The notes under the pieces: generated by a model
What the model was told of the DNA's origin: nothing
The model's database searches: none
The model's input: the letters and a program-made list of their open reading frames with translations, nothing else
From: a virus
Direction: 5' to 3' (one strand)
DNA: 24,535 nt
Virus record (IMG/VR): IMGVR_UViG_3300006318_000066
Coordinates: 1 to 24,535 of that record
Position numbers and translations under genes: made by a program
Shown: positions 14,605 through 23,018 of the stretch, in pieces
Numbering within the stretch: position 1 is the stretch's first letter
Layout of the letters: every line of letters starts with the position of its first letter

Positions 14605-15244
14605 ATTTCAAGATGAATTTCCTAAACAACTATTAGACGAATTTGCTCAAAGTAATTTGATGATATATAATTGGGCAATGCCAGTTAAAGATTGTCAAAT
14701 GATTATTGAGAAGTTTGAACAGGTAGTCAAATTTGATAAAACACAGGTAGATGAATTTAAAACTGGTCGTAAAAACTTTACTGAAATAGATATAGACAAA
14801 TATGGTGATTCAGATTTTTGGAAAGAACCTAAAAAGAAATTTGTTGCAATGATGGAAAAATATAAATTAGAATTTATGAAAAATTTGAATATTAAAGATT
14901 TAGATTTTCCACCAGTAATAGATATGGAAAATATAAGAATAAAAAAATATATGCCTAATGACGAAGACCAATTTAAAGTACACGTAGATGTTGTTCGTTC
15001 TATGGGTGATTCATCAAAAAGATTTTTAGTTTATATATTATATCTTAATGATGTTGAAACAGGTGGTCATACATATTTTCCAAAACCTGAAATATTAGTT
15101 AAACCAAGAGCAGGAAGATTGTTAATGTTTCCACCTTTTTGGACTAATCCACACGCTGGATTAAAACCAACTAGTGGACCAAAATATGTTATGATGTCTT
15201 ATTTACATTATGGGGACGTAGAAGATCCGAGGTATAAAAAATAA
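14588..15244 (+). CDS. 2-oxoglutarate/Fe(II) oxygenase, prolyl 4-hydroxylase type, 218 aa
   Basis: Predicted to hydroxylate a protein or small-molecule substrate using 2-oxoglutarate, O2 and Fe(II). The double-stranded beta-helix core has the iron triad H132-x-D134 (KVHVDVV) and H189 (TNPHAGL), with K199 (GPKYVMMSY) placed to bind 2-oxoglutarate. LVYILYLNDVETGGHTYFP and GRLLMFPPFW are typical of the P4Hc family. The start is set at 14588 (AGAAGAGG about 10 bases upstream); ATG 14555 would extend back inside the previous gene with no ribosome site. It overlaps the SET gene by one base (TAATG). Such oxygenases are frequent in marine T4-like phages; the substrate is unknown. Confidence 0.9.
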   Translation: MKPLIEFQDEFPKQLLDEFAQSNLMIYNWAMPVKDCQMIIEKFEQVVKFDKTQVDEFKTGRKNFTEIDIDKYGDSDFWKEPKKKFVAMMEKYKLEFMKNLNIKDLDFPPVIDMENIRIKKYMPNDEDQFKVHVDVVRSMGDSSKRFLVYILYLNDVETGGHTYFPKPEILVKPRAGRLLMFPPFWTNPHAGLKPTSGPKYVMMSYLHYGDVEDPRYKK

Positions 15245-15543
15245 TGTATCAACCATTACCACACGAATTAGAAATTAAAGTAAGTAAAATCCACGGTTCA
15301 GGATTGTTTGCAAAAGAAGATATTGATGACAATACAAAGATAGGATTAGGTTGGTTAGTAGTTGGTGCAGAATTAATAAGAACTCCTTTAGGAGGTTTCA
15401 TTAATCATAGTGATAATCCTAATACAATAAAGGAAAAAGTAGATGATAAGTATTATCTCTATAGTATAAGAGATATAAAAAAAGGTGAAGAGATAACTTT
15501 AAAATATACTTTTTATAGTGTAAATGAATCTAGAACAAAGTAA
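15244..15543 (+). CDS. Minimal SET-domain protein (putative lysine methyltransferase), 99 aa
   Basis: SET proteins transfer methyl from S-adenosylmethionine to lysine. The short chain carries the core landmarks: HGSGLFAKEDI (about 17-27), FINHSDNPN (N54-H55-S56, the pseudoknot/SAM motif) and IKKGEEITLKYTFY (G81-E83, Y88), in the right order. At 99 residues it is near the minimum for a SET fold and lacks pre- and post-SET regions. The region between the first motif and NHS is much shorter than in eukaryotic SET domains, as in viral and bacterial versions. Start TAATG-overlaps the oxygenase; end overlaps the radical SAM gene by 20 bases. Substrate unknown: host protein or virion protein. Confidence 0.88.
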   Translation: MYQPLPHELEIKVSKIHGSGLFAKEDIDDNTKIGLGWLVVGAELIRTPLGGFINHSDNPNTIKEKVDDKYYLYSIRDIKKGEEITLKYTFYSVNESRTK

Positions 15544-16402
15544 AGAATTATTTAAAAAAAATATATATTCAGTAGAGATAGGTATTCATAGTTATTGTAA
15601 TAGAACTTGTACATTTTGTCCATTGTCAAGAGAAGATGTAAACAGAAGAGATAAAAAGAATACAATTTATATGACAGATGAAATGTATGTAAGTATAATG
15701 AAACAACTAGGTGAAATTGATTTTGATGGTCGTATAGATTTTACAAGATATCACGAACCACTTGCAGATAAAGAAGCAATATTAGATAGAATTAGAATAG
15801 CAAAGAAGTATATACCTAAAGCAAAATTAAATATTAATACCAATTCAGATTATCTTAATAAAAAGTATATACAAGAGTTGATAGACGCAGGCGTAGATAA
15901 TATAGCAATGCAAGCGTATTTAAAAAATGGTACAACTGTTTATGATGAAAACGAAGTATTTGAACGTATCAATCATATATGTAATAGAATAGGTGCAGAA
16001 AGAATTAATCCAGAGGAACATAAAAATAAAGATTGGATTATATACAGATTGCCACAATTCAAAGGTTCTATTCACGCAAGAAATTATTGGAAGAATGGAA
16101 CTAATAGAGCAGGTAGTGTACCAATAGATTTAGGTTATAGAAGAACACAACCTTGTACGAGTATGAATAGAGGAATTTTTATAGAGTATGATGGTTCAAT
16201 GACTATCTGTTGTGATATGTTGACACCAGAAGTCCATAGTAAATGGGCAGTAGGTAATTTAAAAAAAGAACCTAGTTTATTTTTAAACTATACTAGTGAT
16301 TACTATACAGAATGGAGAGAAAGAATTAATAAAGCAGATTGGTTTAAAGGTTCTCCTTGTATAGTTTGTAAAAGGGATGTAAGAGGTAAAGAGGCAAGAT
16401 AA
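15524..16402 (+). CDS. Radical SAM/SPASM-type enzyme, 292 aa
   Basis: The N-terminal CxxxCxxC (C25, C29, C32 in YCNRTCTFC) binds the 4Fe-4S cluster that cleaves SAM to a radical. A TIM-barrel core follows (IDFTRYHEPL, KLNINTNSDYL). The C-terminal region has a SPASM/twitch-like Cys set: C211 (QPCTSM), C229/C230 (GSMTICCDM), and C279/C282 (SPCIVC), for auxiliary cluster binding. The family includes peptide-modifying and sugar or nucleotide-modifying enzymes; the substrate cannot be read. It starts inside the SET gene with no clear ribosome site and its stop overlaps the asnB start (TAATG). The neighbours suggest a role in glycan or protein modification. Confidence 0.9.
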   Translation: MNLEQSKELFKKNIYSVEIGIHSYCNRTCTFCPLSREDVNRRDKKNTIYMTDEMYVSIMKQLGEIDFDGRIDFTRYHEPLADKEAILDRIRIAKKYIPKAKLNINTNSDYLNKKYIQELIDAGVDNIAMQAYLKNGTTVYDENEVFERINHICNRIGAERINPEEHKNKDWIIYRLPQFKGSIHARNYWKNGTNRAGSVPIDLGYRRTQPCTSMNRGIFIEYDGSMTICCDMLTPEVHSKWAVGNLKKEPSLFLNYTSDYYTEWRERINKADWFKGSPCIVCKRDVRGKEAR

Positions 16403-18216
16403 TGTGTGCGATACACGGAATATTATGTAGGTCTAAAGAGTTAATGGATGAAATGTTGTGCCAAGCACATCATAGAGGACCTGATGGTAATGGTCAATGG
16501 AGTGATGAAGATATTACTTTAGGTCATAATCTATTATCAATTATAGACACTACAGAAAATTCAAAACAACCTTGGTTTCATAATGATTGGGTATTAGTTT
16601 ATAATGGAGAGATATACAATTATAAAGAATTAGGTTTTAAAACTAGAACTAATACAGATACAGAAGTTTTAATTAGAGGTTTAGAAAAAGAAGGTTCATC
16701 ATTTATTAAAAAATTAGATGGTATGTTTGCCTTTGCCGCTTATAATAAAAAGAAAAAAGAATTAATACTTGCTAGAGATAGTAATGGTGCGAAACCTTTA
16801 TATTATGGTTATATAAATGATAAGTTAGCATTTTCTTCTGAAATTAAAAGTTTATTAGCAATAGGATTTGAAAGAAAAGTAGATAAAGAAGGATTTAAAC
16901 ATTATTATAAACAAGGATACAATTCTGGTTATTTAACTTTATTTAAAGGTATAAAGAAATTAGTACCAGGTGAGTATGTTAAAATTAATCTTAACACAAA
17001 ACGAAGAACATCATCTAATCTTAATAATGAACTTGTAAAACAAATACCAGTTAAAAATGTAGGTAAGATTTCAGAAGAAGTTAGAAATAGATTATATCAG
17101 GCGACTAAACAGACTTTAATGGGACGTAGAGAGATTGGTTTATTTTTAAGTGGTGGTATTGATAGTACATCTATATTATATGAAATGACACAATCACTAG
17201 ATACAAAACCAAATACATTTAGCTCCAGATTTATATTAAGAGATAGAAAAAGTAGACTTAATCAAGACCCCGATTTGGCAAAACAAACATCAGCATTGTA
17301 TGGTGGTATACACAAAGAGATACTTATAGATGAGAAAAATTATGTAGATACTATGAGAGATACAATTTTAGCTTTAGAAGAACCTAGACAAAGTAAAAGT
17401 CTACCTGTGTATTACAATGTAAATAAATTTATAAAACAAAATGGCATAACAGTAACTTTAAGTGGTGATGGTGGAGATGAATTATTATGTGGTTATAAAC
17501 ATCATAGAAAACCAGAATGGAGAACTAAATTAAAAGCATTATCTTCTGAACATAAAGAATTACAAAATAAAGAGTTATGGGCAAGTCTTGATGACCAAAT
17601 GGCATATTTTGATAGTTGGTTTCCTACAGGTGGTTTACAAGGCGATAAGATAAATGATTTTATGTTTATAGAATGCTTGAATACATTATCAGAAGATTTT
17701 TTAATTAGAAATGATAAGTTAGGTATGAAGTGGAGTTTAGAAGGAAGATTTCCTATGTTGAATAAAACATTTAGAGATTATATAAGAAGTATACCTAGTC
17801 AGTTTAAAGTTAATGATGATTTTATGCTTAATGATTGGTCTAGGCATAATAAACCATTATTAAAAACTGCTTATTATAGTAGATTACCACATTATATATT
17901 AAAAAGAGCAAAAACAGGTTGGAGATTTCCTACAGATGAAGGTATAATAGGAAGATTTTCTAATCCAGCTCCACATAATAGTACATTGAAAGATTATATT
18001 AGACATTTATTAATGAATAAGGAAATGCAAGAAATTTTTGAATATAACCCTGCTGATATAGATGATAAATATATGAGTACGGAAGGATGGAAAAAAGGTT
18101 TAAATAAAAGTGGTAAAGAAACTATATTAGCAAATATAGGACAAAAATCACAAAAACAATTATTTACTATACTATCCTTTGCCGTGTGGTATGATGTATT
18201 TAAAATGAATATATAG
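16402..18216 (+). CDS. asnB: Asparagine synthetase (glutamine-hydrolysing)-type amidotransferase, 604 aa
   Basis: A class II glutamine amidotransferase domain comes first: Cys2 becomes the N-terminal nucleophile after Met removal, with HHRGPDG (about 23-29), VYNGEIYNY and DGMFAFA. The synthetase domain has the ATP pyrophosphatase loop SGGIDS (250-255) and SGDGGDE (354-360). It would transfer glutamine nitrogen to an acyl-adenylate, normally Asp to Asn. In surface-polysaccharide clusters, AsnB-like proteins are thought to amidate sugar acids, and the location here, before DegT and GMD, favours that reading. GAGG lies 7 bases before the ATG. Length is close to Bacillus AsnB-type proteins (600-640). 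No truncation. Confidence 0.93.
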   Translation: MCAIHGILCRSKELMDEMLCQAHHRGPDGNGQWSDEDITLGHNLLSIIDTTENSKQPWFHNDWVLVYNGEIYNYKELGFKTRTNTDTEVLIRGLEKEGSSFIKKLDGMFAFAAYNKKKKELILARDSNGAKPLYYGYINDKLAFSSEIKSLLAIGFERKVDKEGFKHYYKQGYNSGYLTLFKGIKKLVPGEYVKINLNTKRRTSSNLNNELVKQIPVKNVGKISEEVRNRLYQATKQTLMGRREIGLFLSGGIDSTSILYEMTQSLDTKPNTFSSRFILRDRKSRLNQDPDLAKQTSALYGGIHKEILIDEKNYVDTMRDTILALEEPRQSKSLPVYYNVNKFIKQNGITVTLSGDGGDELLCGYKHHRKPEWRTKLKALSSEHKELQNKELWASLDDQMAYFDSWFPTGGLQGDKINDFMFIECLNTLSEDFLIRNDKLGMKWSLEGRFPMLNKTFRDYIRSIPSQFKVNDDFMLNDWSRHNKPLLKTAYYSRLPHYILKRAKTGWRFPTDEGIIGRFSNPAPHNSTLKDYIRHLLMNKEMQEIFEYNPADIDDKYMSTEGWKKGLNKSGKETILANIGQKSQKQLFTILSFAVWYDVFKMNI

Positions 18217-18223
18217 GAAAATT

Positions 18224-19378
18224 ATGAAATATCCATTAGCTTGTGATACTTGGGATCAAAAAGAACTAGACGCAATACAAGAAGTTATAAAAAGTGGACG
18301 ATATACAATGGGTCCTCACGTCAAGAAGTTTGAGCAAGAGTTTGCCGACTATTTTAGATGTAAAGACGCAGTTATGGTTAATAGTGGTTCAACTGCCAAT
18401 CTATTAATGATAGCATTGTTAAAATTAAAATATAAAAAAGGTGGTAATATAATTGTGCCTGCTGTATCTTGGTCAACAACATATTTTCCATTACAACAAT
18501 ACGGTTTCAAATTAAATTTTGTAGATGTAGATAGAGAAACTTTAAATATAGACCCTAATAAAGTTAGAGAAGCAATTAATGATGATACTTGCGCTATATT
18601 TGCAGTTAATCTTTTAGGTAACTCCTGTGACCACTATTCATTAATGCATATTGCTAGAGAAAACAATATTATGTTAATAGAGGACAATTGTGAGAGTTTA
18701 GGTGCTCAGACATATAACTATGAATATTGTGGAACGTTTGGCGATTTAGGTAGTTTTTCTTTCTTCTTTTCACATCACTTACAAACAATGGAAGGTGGTA
18801 TGATTGCTTGTAGAGATAAAGATGACGCAGATTATTTAAGGTCATTAAGAGCACACGGTTGGTGCCGAGATTTACCAGACGATAATAAGATTTATAAGAA
18901 GACTGGAGATAAATTTAAAGATAGTTTTACGTTTGTAACTCCAGGATATAGTGTTAGACCATTAGAAATGAGTGGTGCGATAGGTAGTGTGCAACTTAAA
19001 AAAGAATTTGCAATGAGAACACAAAGAATTAAAAATGCTAAATATTTTCAAGAAAGATTTAAAAATAATAAAGATATTTTATTACAGAAAGAAATAGGAA
19101 CATCTAGTTGGTTTGGATTCTCACTAGTATTACAAAACAATTTAGAAGGTAAACGTGATGAAGTTGTTAAGAAACTTATAGAAAATGGAGTAGAGTGTAG
19201 ACCTATTGTTGCAGGAAACTTTATGAAAAATCCTGTAATAGATTATCTTGAATATTATAGTAATAGTTGTCCTAATGCAGATTATATTCATAAGAATGGT
19301 TTGTTTATAGGAAATGATATAGGAGATTTAACATTAAACATTGATATGGTATACAGTATAATAAAGGAAGTAAAATGA
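18224..19378 (+). CDS. DegT/DnrJ/EryC1-family enzyme with His at the PLP-lysine site (ColD-like 3-dehydratase), 384 aa
   Basis: Fold-type I PLP family acting on nucleotide-linked keto-sugars. Motifs: NSGSTANL (53-60, phosphate binding), IEDNCESLGA (D154, pyridine contact) and GSFSFFFSHHLQTMEGG (176-192). In most members the residue three after FSF-x-x-x is the Lys that binds PLP; here it is H184. That substitution marks the dehydratases ColD (GDP-4-keto-6-deoxymannose 3-dehydratase) and RfbH rather than aminotransferases. No RfbH-type 2Fe-2S Cys set is obvious. GDP-mannose 4,6-dehydratase, which makes the ColD substrate, is the very next gene (ATGA overlap), so a GDP-3,6-dideoxyhexose route is the best guess. 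AGGAAA precedes the start. The family call is firm; the specific reaction is inferred. Confidence 0.88.
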   Translation: MKYPLACDTWDQKELDAIQEVIKSGRYTMGPHVKKFEQEFADYFRCKDAVMVNSGSTANLLMIALLKLKYKKGGNIIVPAVSWSTTYFPLQQYGFKLNFVDVDRETLNIDPNKVREAINDDTCAIFAVNLLGNSCDHYSLMHIARENNIMLIEDNCESLGAQTYNYEYCGTFGDLGSFSFFFSHHLQTMEGGMIACRDKDDADYLRSLRAHGWCRDLPDDNKIYKKTGDKFKDSFTFVTPGYSVRPLEMSGAIGSVQLKKEFAMRTQRIKNAKYFQERFKNNKDILLQKEIGTSSWFGFSLVLQNNLEGKRDEVVKKLIENGVECRPIVAGNFMKNPVIDYLEYYSNSCPNADYIHKNGLFIGNDIGDLTLNIDMVYSIIKEVK

Positions 19379-20418
19379 AAAGAGCATTAATAACAGGTAT
19401 AACTGGACAAGACGGCGCCTATCTTGCTAAGTTATTATTAGAAAAAGGTTATAAAGTATTTGGTGGACAAAGACGAAGTACATCACCAAAACATTGGCGA
19501 CTAGATGAAATGGGTATTACAGACCAAATAGAGTTTGTTGAACTTGATGTAATAGACCAGGCAAACATAAGAAGAGCAATAGAAGAAACTCAACCAGACG
19601 AAGTGTATAATTTAGCGGCACAATCCTTTGTATGGTTATCATTTAAACAACCAGAACTTGCTACTCTAATAGACGCAATGGGTCCTTTAAGAATACTAGA
19701 AAGTATTAGACAAGTAAATCCTAAAATAAAATTTTATCAAGCAAGTACAAGTGAAATGTATGGAAAAGTATTTGAAACACCACAAAAAGAAACAACGAAG
19801 TTTTGGCCGAGGTCACCATATGGTGTTGCAAAACTATATGCTCATCACATAACAATTAATTATAGAGAAGCATATAATATGTTTGCTTGTTGTGGTCTTT
19901 TATTTAATCACGAAAGTCCACATAGAGGTGAGGACTTTGTAACTAGAAAAATATCAAAAGGTTTAGCAAAATGGATGAAAGATAGTACACCTATTGTTTT
20001 AGGAAATTTAGACGCAAAAAGAGATTGGGGACACGCCGAAGATTTTGTTAGAGGTATGTGGCAAATGCTACAACACGATAAACCAGATGACTATGTGTTA
20101 GCAACTGGTAAAATTCATACTGTAAAAGAATTTGCAGATATGGCATTAGATTATAAAGAGATTCCACATCATTGGAAAGATGGTGAGTGTTTTACAGATG
20201 GCAACTTATTAATTATAACAACTGATAAAAAACATTTAAGACCAGCCGAGGTTGATGTATTACAAGGGGATGCTAGTAAGGCAAGAGAGGTATTAGGTTG
20301 GGAACACAAACACAATGTTCAATCATTAATGGAAGAAATGGTTGACGCAGATATAGAAAGGATTGGACTTGATAGAGTTTCAGGATTTGATTATGATTCA
20401 CCAGACAAATGTATTTAG
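19375..20418 (+). CDS. gmd: GDP-mannose 4,6-dehydratase, 347 aa
   Basis: Extended short-chain dehydrogenase that converts GDP-mannose to GDP-4-keto-6-deoxymannose. The N-terminal Rossmann motif is GITGQDG (G8-x-x-G11-x-x-G14). The catalytic set is in QASTSEMYG (T125/S126, E127) and SPYGVAK (Y149, K153). NLAAQSFVWLSF, LLFNHESPHRGEDFVTRK, RDWGHAEDFV and LRPAEVD are characteristic of GMD and separate it from dTDP-glucose dehydratases. AAGGAAG lies just upstream and the start overlaps the DegT stop as ATGA. It supplies precursor for fucose, perosamine, rhamnose or colitose-type sugars; the ColD-like neighbour favours the last. Length is typical (345-375). Confidence 0.96.
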   Translation: MKRALITGITGQDGAYLAKLLLEKGYKVFGGQRRSTSPKHWRLDEMGITDQIEFVELDVIDQANIRRAIEETQPDEVYNLAAQSFVWLSFKQPELATLIDAMGPLRILESIRQVNPKIKFYQASTSEMYGKVFETPQKETTKFWPRSPYGVAKLYAHHITINYREAYNMFACCGLLFNHESPHRGEDFVTRKISKGLAKWMKDSTPIVLGNLDAKRDWGHAEDFVRGMWQMLQHDKPDDYVLATGKIHTVKEFADMALDYKEIPHHWKDGECFTDGNLLIITTDKKHLRPAEVDVLQGDASKAREVLGWEHKHNVQSLMEEMVDADIERIGLDRVSGFDYDSPDKCI

Positions 20419-20429
20419 GAGATATAAAA

Positions 20430-21188
20430 ATGGCAGCTGATTACGTATTTTGTACAACATTTAATAAAAAATTGTATGATGAATATGCTCATCAATTAAT
20501 TGACACGTTTGTGGCAACAAAACAAATACCAATGATGTATGTTTTTGTGGAGGATAATCCAATGTATTATCCTAAAGTAGATAGAGTGCATTATCTACAT
20601 ATATATGATTACGAACCAGATTTAAAAGATTTTGTTGAAAGAAATAAACATAGAAAGGCAGATACTTTTTATGAAGAAGCAATAAGATTTAGTTATAAAG
20701 TATTTGCTCAATCAGCGGCAAGACATAGAGGTGATAAAGTAATTTATGTAGATAGTGATTGTAAGTTTATGGACACAATACCAGGTACTTGGTATCAGCA
20801 ACTTATACCAAATCTTACATTTTTATCATTTTATGATAGACCAAATCAATATACAGAAACAGGTCTTGTTGCATTTAATGTTAAGCCAGAAAGTGACCAT
20901 ACTACAAGTTTATGCACGGATTTTTTTAATGCATATAGAGATTGGTATAAAACAGATAAAGTATATACAATAAACAAATTAGGAAAGAATTTTTGGACAG
21001 ATTGCCATACATTGGACGCAACTAGGCAAATGTTTAAAAACGATCCCAGGTATAATGAAAAACCTTTAGGTGATGGTGGTAATGGACATATAATGGCAAG
21101 AGATAGTTTTATTAATCCATATATAGACCATAGAAAAGGACCAAGAAAAAGACAATCAAATAGTCCAGAATGGAGAAAAAACAGATGA
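20430..21188 (+). CDS. Putative glycosyltransferase (GT-A, DxD), 252 aa
   Basis: Start at 20430 has an ideal AGGAG 8 bases upstream; ATG 20409 would extend into gmd without a site. The N-terminal half alternates strands and helices, with KVIYVDSDCKFMD giving a DxD (D108-S-D110) for metal and nucleotide-sugar binding. RFSYKVFAQSAARH just before it is typical of GT8-like and related phage transferases. The C-terminal GDGGNGHIMARDSFINPYIDHRKGPRK provides a conserved-looking acidic/His end. It is probably cytoplasmic and uses the nucleotide sugar made by its neighbours; acceptor unknown. The last 4 bases overlap the next start (ATGA). Confidence 0.78.
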   Translation: MAADYVFCTTFNKKLYDEYAHQLIDTFVATKQIPMMYVFVEDNPMYYPKVDRVHYLHIYDYEPDLKDFVERNKHRKADTFYEEAIRFSYKVFAQSAARHRGDKVIYVDSDCKFMDTIPGTWYQQLIPNLTFLSFYDRPNQYTETGLVAFNVKPESDHTTSLCTDFFNAYRDWYKTDKVYTINKLGKNFWTDCHTLDATRQMFKNDPRYNEKPLGDGGNGHIMARDSFINPYIDHRKGPRKRQSNSPEWRKNR

Positions 21189-21385
21189 CAGATAATGATG
21201 ACAACCAAAGAGGATTAGACGCAAGTTTTGAAAATGAAAGTAGAACTGTAACTATACCTCTAAAAGAATATGATAAGTTAAAAGAAGAAAGTAAATATAT
21301 TACAGACCCTACCTTGATTGCAACGATAGATAAGATAGAGTTTTTTGTAAAAGAATTGAGAAAGCATATTGTAAGAAAATTATAA
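21185..21385 (+). CDS. Small charged protein, 66 aa
   Basis: ATG 21185 overlaps the glycosyltransferase stop (ATGA) with GGAG 9 bases upstream; the stop overlaps the next ATG (TAATG). The chain is acidic at the start (MTDNDDNQRG), with a beta-like TVTIPLKEYDKLKEE segment and a C-terminal amphipathic helix ending in basic residues (KELRKHIVRKL). This looks like a small accessory or DNA-binding-type protein, but no family is recognised. Coupled overlaps make it likely real. Confidence 0.7.
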   Translation: MTDNDDNQRGLDASFENESRTVTIPLKEYDKLKEESKYITDPTLIATIDKIEFFVKELRKHIVRKL

Positions 21386-22062
21386 TGATTAACATTTTTG
21401 TAGGATATGATAGTAAAGAAAAGGTAGCATTTAATGTACTTGCATATAGTATATTAAAACGTAGTACAAGACCTGTTGCTATTACACCAATATATCTTCC
21501 TAATATAAAAGATAATTTTATTAGAGAAAGAAGTAATATAGAATCAACTGAATTTAGTTTTAGTAGATTTATAGTACCACACCTTATGAATTATAAGGGT
21601 TGGGCATTGTTTATGGATTGTGACCAGTTAATGATGACAGATGTTGCTGAATTATGGAGATTACGTGATGAGAAATATGCTGTCCAAGTATGTAAACACG
21701 ATTACATACCAAGAAACTCAAAGAAATTTTTAGGTCAAACTCAAACAAAATATGAAAAGAAAAATTGGTCAAGTTTTATGTTAATGAATTGTGATAAGTG
21801 TACAGCATTAACACCAGATTACGTTAATACTGCTACAGGATTACAATTACATCAATTTAAATGGTTAGAGAACGATAGTTTAATTGGAGAACTACCATTA
21901 GAGTGGAATTGGTTAGTTGGCGAATATCCACGTAAAGATGATGTTAAGAATGTCCATTTTACAGAAGGTGGACCTTGGTTTGTAGATTATCTACAATGTG
22001 ATTATGCAGATGAATGGCACAAATTGAAAAGAGAAACAACTGAAACAAATATGGTAAAATGA
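21385..22062 (+). CDS. Glycosyltransferase family 8-like protein, 225 aa
   Basis: Begins INIFVGYDSKEKVAFNVLAYSI, the first strand-helix of GT8-type enzymes, where the YDSKE region binds the nucleotide. The DxD is in WALFMDCDQLM (D78-C-D80). A downstream WSSFMLMNCDKC and VHFTEGGPWF are also usual for the family; the latter His binds metal. It probably transfers a sugar from a nucleotide donor to a surface or virion acceptor. No membrane segment. Start TAATG and stop ATGA overlaps place it in the same operon as the other glycan genes. Confidence 0.85.
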   Translation: MINIFVGYDSKEKVAFNVLAYSILKRSTRPVAITPIYLPNIKDNFIRERSNIESTEFSFSRFIVPHLMNYKGWALFMDCDQLMMTDVAELWRLRDEKYAVQVCKHDYIPRNSKKFLGQTQTKYEKKNWSSFMLMNCDKCTALTPDYVNTATGLQLHQFKWLENDSLIGELPLEWNWLVGEYPRKDDVKNVHFTEGGPWFVDYLQCDYADEWHKLKRETTETNMVK

Positions 22063-22229
22063 TTAGAGAATTATTAGAAGAAATTAAAAAGGTTAGGGAC
22101 GATTTAGTACATACTAATAATCCACATTTTCAATCATTACAAAATATAATATATAAATGGGAAACAAAACTTGCAACAAAAGAAATAGATGATGATCCAG
22201 GGACTACTGACAAGACCAGCGACAGATGA
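22059..22229 (+). CDS. Small helical protein, 56 aa
   Basis: ATG 22059 overlaps the GT8-like stop (ATGA). The first ~40 residues form an amphipathic helix pattern (RELLEEIKKVRDDLVH, then FQSLQNIIYKWETKL) followed by a charged, probably disordered end. It overlaps the next gene by 41 bases in another frame. No recognised family. The overlap with the preceding stop and the regular helix pattern are the only support. Confidence 0.55.
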   Translation: MIRELLEEIKKVRDDLVHTNNPHFQSLQNIIYKWETKLATKEIDDDPGTTDKTSDR

Positions 22230-22944
22230 AGTTGTAAAACCTTTTGTTGAAAGTGCAAAGGGAACATTACATACAGTTGACAATGTTGATATTAATAAAC
22301 CCATTGCTTGTTTTGGAATATTAAGAGGCACAGGCGAACTTTTAAAAAAAAGTAAAGAGTTTTATTATTTTGACCACGCTTACTTATATGGTAATAGACA
22401 TAAACCATCAAAGGTAAGTGGCGAAAGAATATATAGATTAACAAAAAATCATTATCATATACAAACGATACAAGAACTAACAGATGAAGACCACGAAAGA
22501 ATTAAAAAGTATAAACCTTATATAAAATTAAAACCTTGGAAAACTAATGGCGACTATATTTTAATTATAGCACCTTCTAATTTTCAAATAGACTATCATA
22601 ATATAAGTAGTTGGGTTGATGATACTATAAAGACTTTAAAACAATATACAGATAGACGTATTAAAGTAAGATGGAAAAATGATAAGAGACCATTAAAAGA
22701 AGATATACAAGGTGCATATGCTGTAGTAGCTCACAATTCAGCAGTTGTAGTTGAAGCTATTATGAATGGAGTACCTGTATTTTGTGATAAAATGAATATG
22801 GGTGTACCAATAGGGTTAACAGATTTTAGTAAAATAGAACAACCTATAAAACCTGGTAGATTGAACTGGATATATAGTTTACTAGCAAATCAATTTACTA
22901 TGACAGAAATAAAAGATGGAACAGCGTGGAGAAAAGTACAATGA
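22189..22944 (+). CDS. Putative glycan transferase-like protein, 251 aa
   Basis: The chain is alpha/beta with an N-terminal Rossmann-like part (ACFGILRGTGELLKKSKEFYYFDHAYLYG), a middle YILIIAPSNFQ, and a C-terminal AVVAHNSAVVVEAIMNGVPVFCD. The last motif is like the donor-binding end of GT-B or capsule-type transferases (HNS...EA...G.PV.). This supports a role in polysaccharide synthesis or modification, matching the neighbours, but the donor and the precise family are unclear. The start has no good ribosome site and overlaps the previous small gene by 41 bases; ATG 22192 is equally possible. The stop overlaps the next ATG (ATGA). Confidence 0.7.
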   Translation: MMIQGLLTRPATDEVVKPFVESAKGTLHTVDNVDINKPIACFGILRGTGELLKKSKEFYYFDHAYLYGNRHKPSKVSGERIYRLTKNHYHIQTIQELTDEDHERIKKYKPYIKLKPWKTNGDYILIIAPSNFQIDYHNISSWVDDTIKTLKQYTDRRIKVRWKNDKRPLKEDIQGAYAVVAHNSAVVVEAIMNGVPVFCDKMNMGVPIGLTDFSKIEQPIKPGRLNWIYSLLANQFTMTEIKDGTAWRKVQ

Positions 22945-23018
22945 GATTAGGTATTGGCGCTTTATTTGTTTTCTTGTCAAGTATATTTGCTTGGATAATG
23001 AAGAGAAAGAAAAGATGA
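22941..23018 (+). CDS. Tiny membrane peptide, 25 aa
   Basis: Overlaps both neighbours by 4 bases (ATGA at 22941-22944 and at 23015-23018). The peptide is a single hydrophobic helix (LGIGALFVFLSSIFAWIM) with a basic tail (KRKKR), so it would insert with its C-terminus in the cytoplasm. No family can be assigned at this length. The double coupled overlap is the main evidence. Confidence 0.5.
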   Translation: MRLGIGALFVFLSSIFAWIMKRKKR

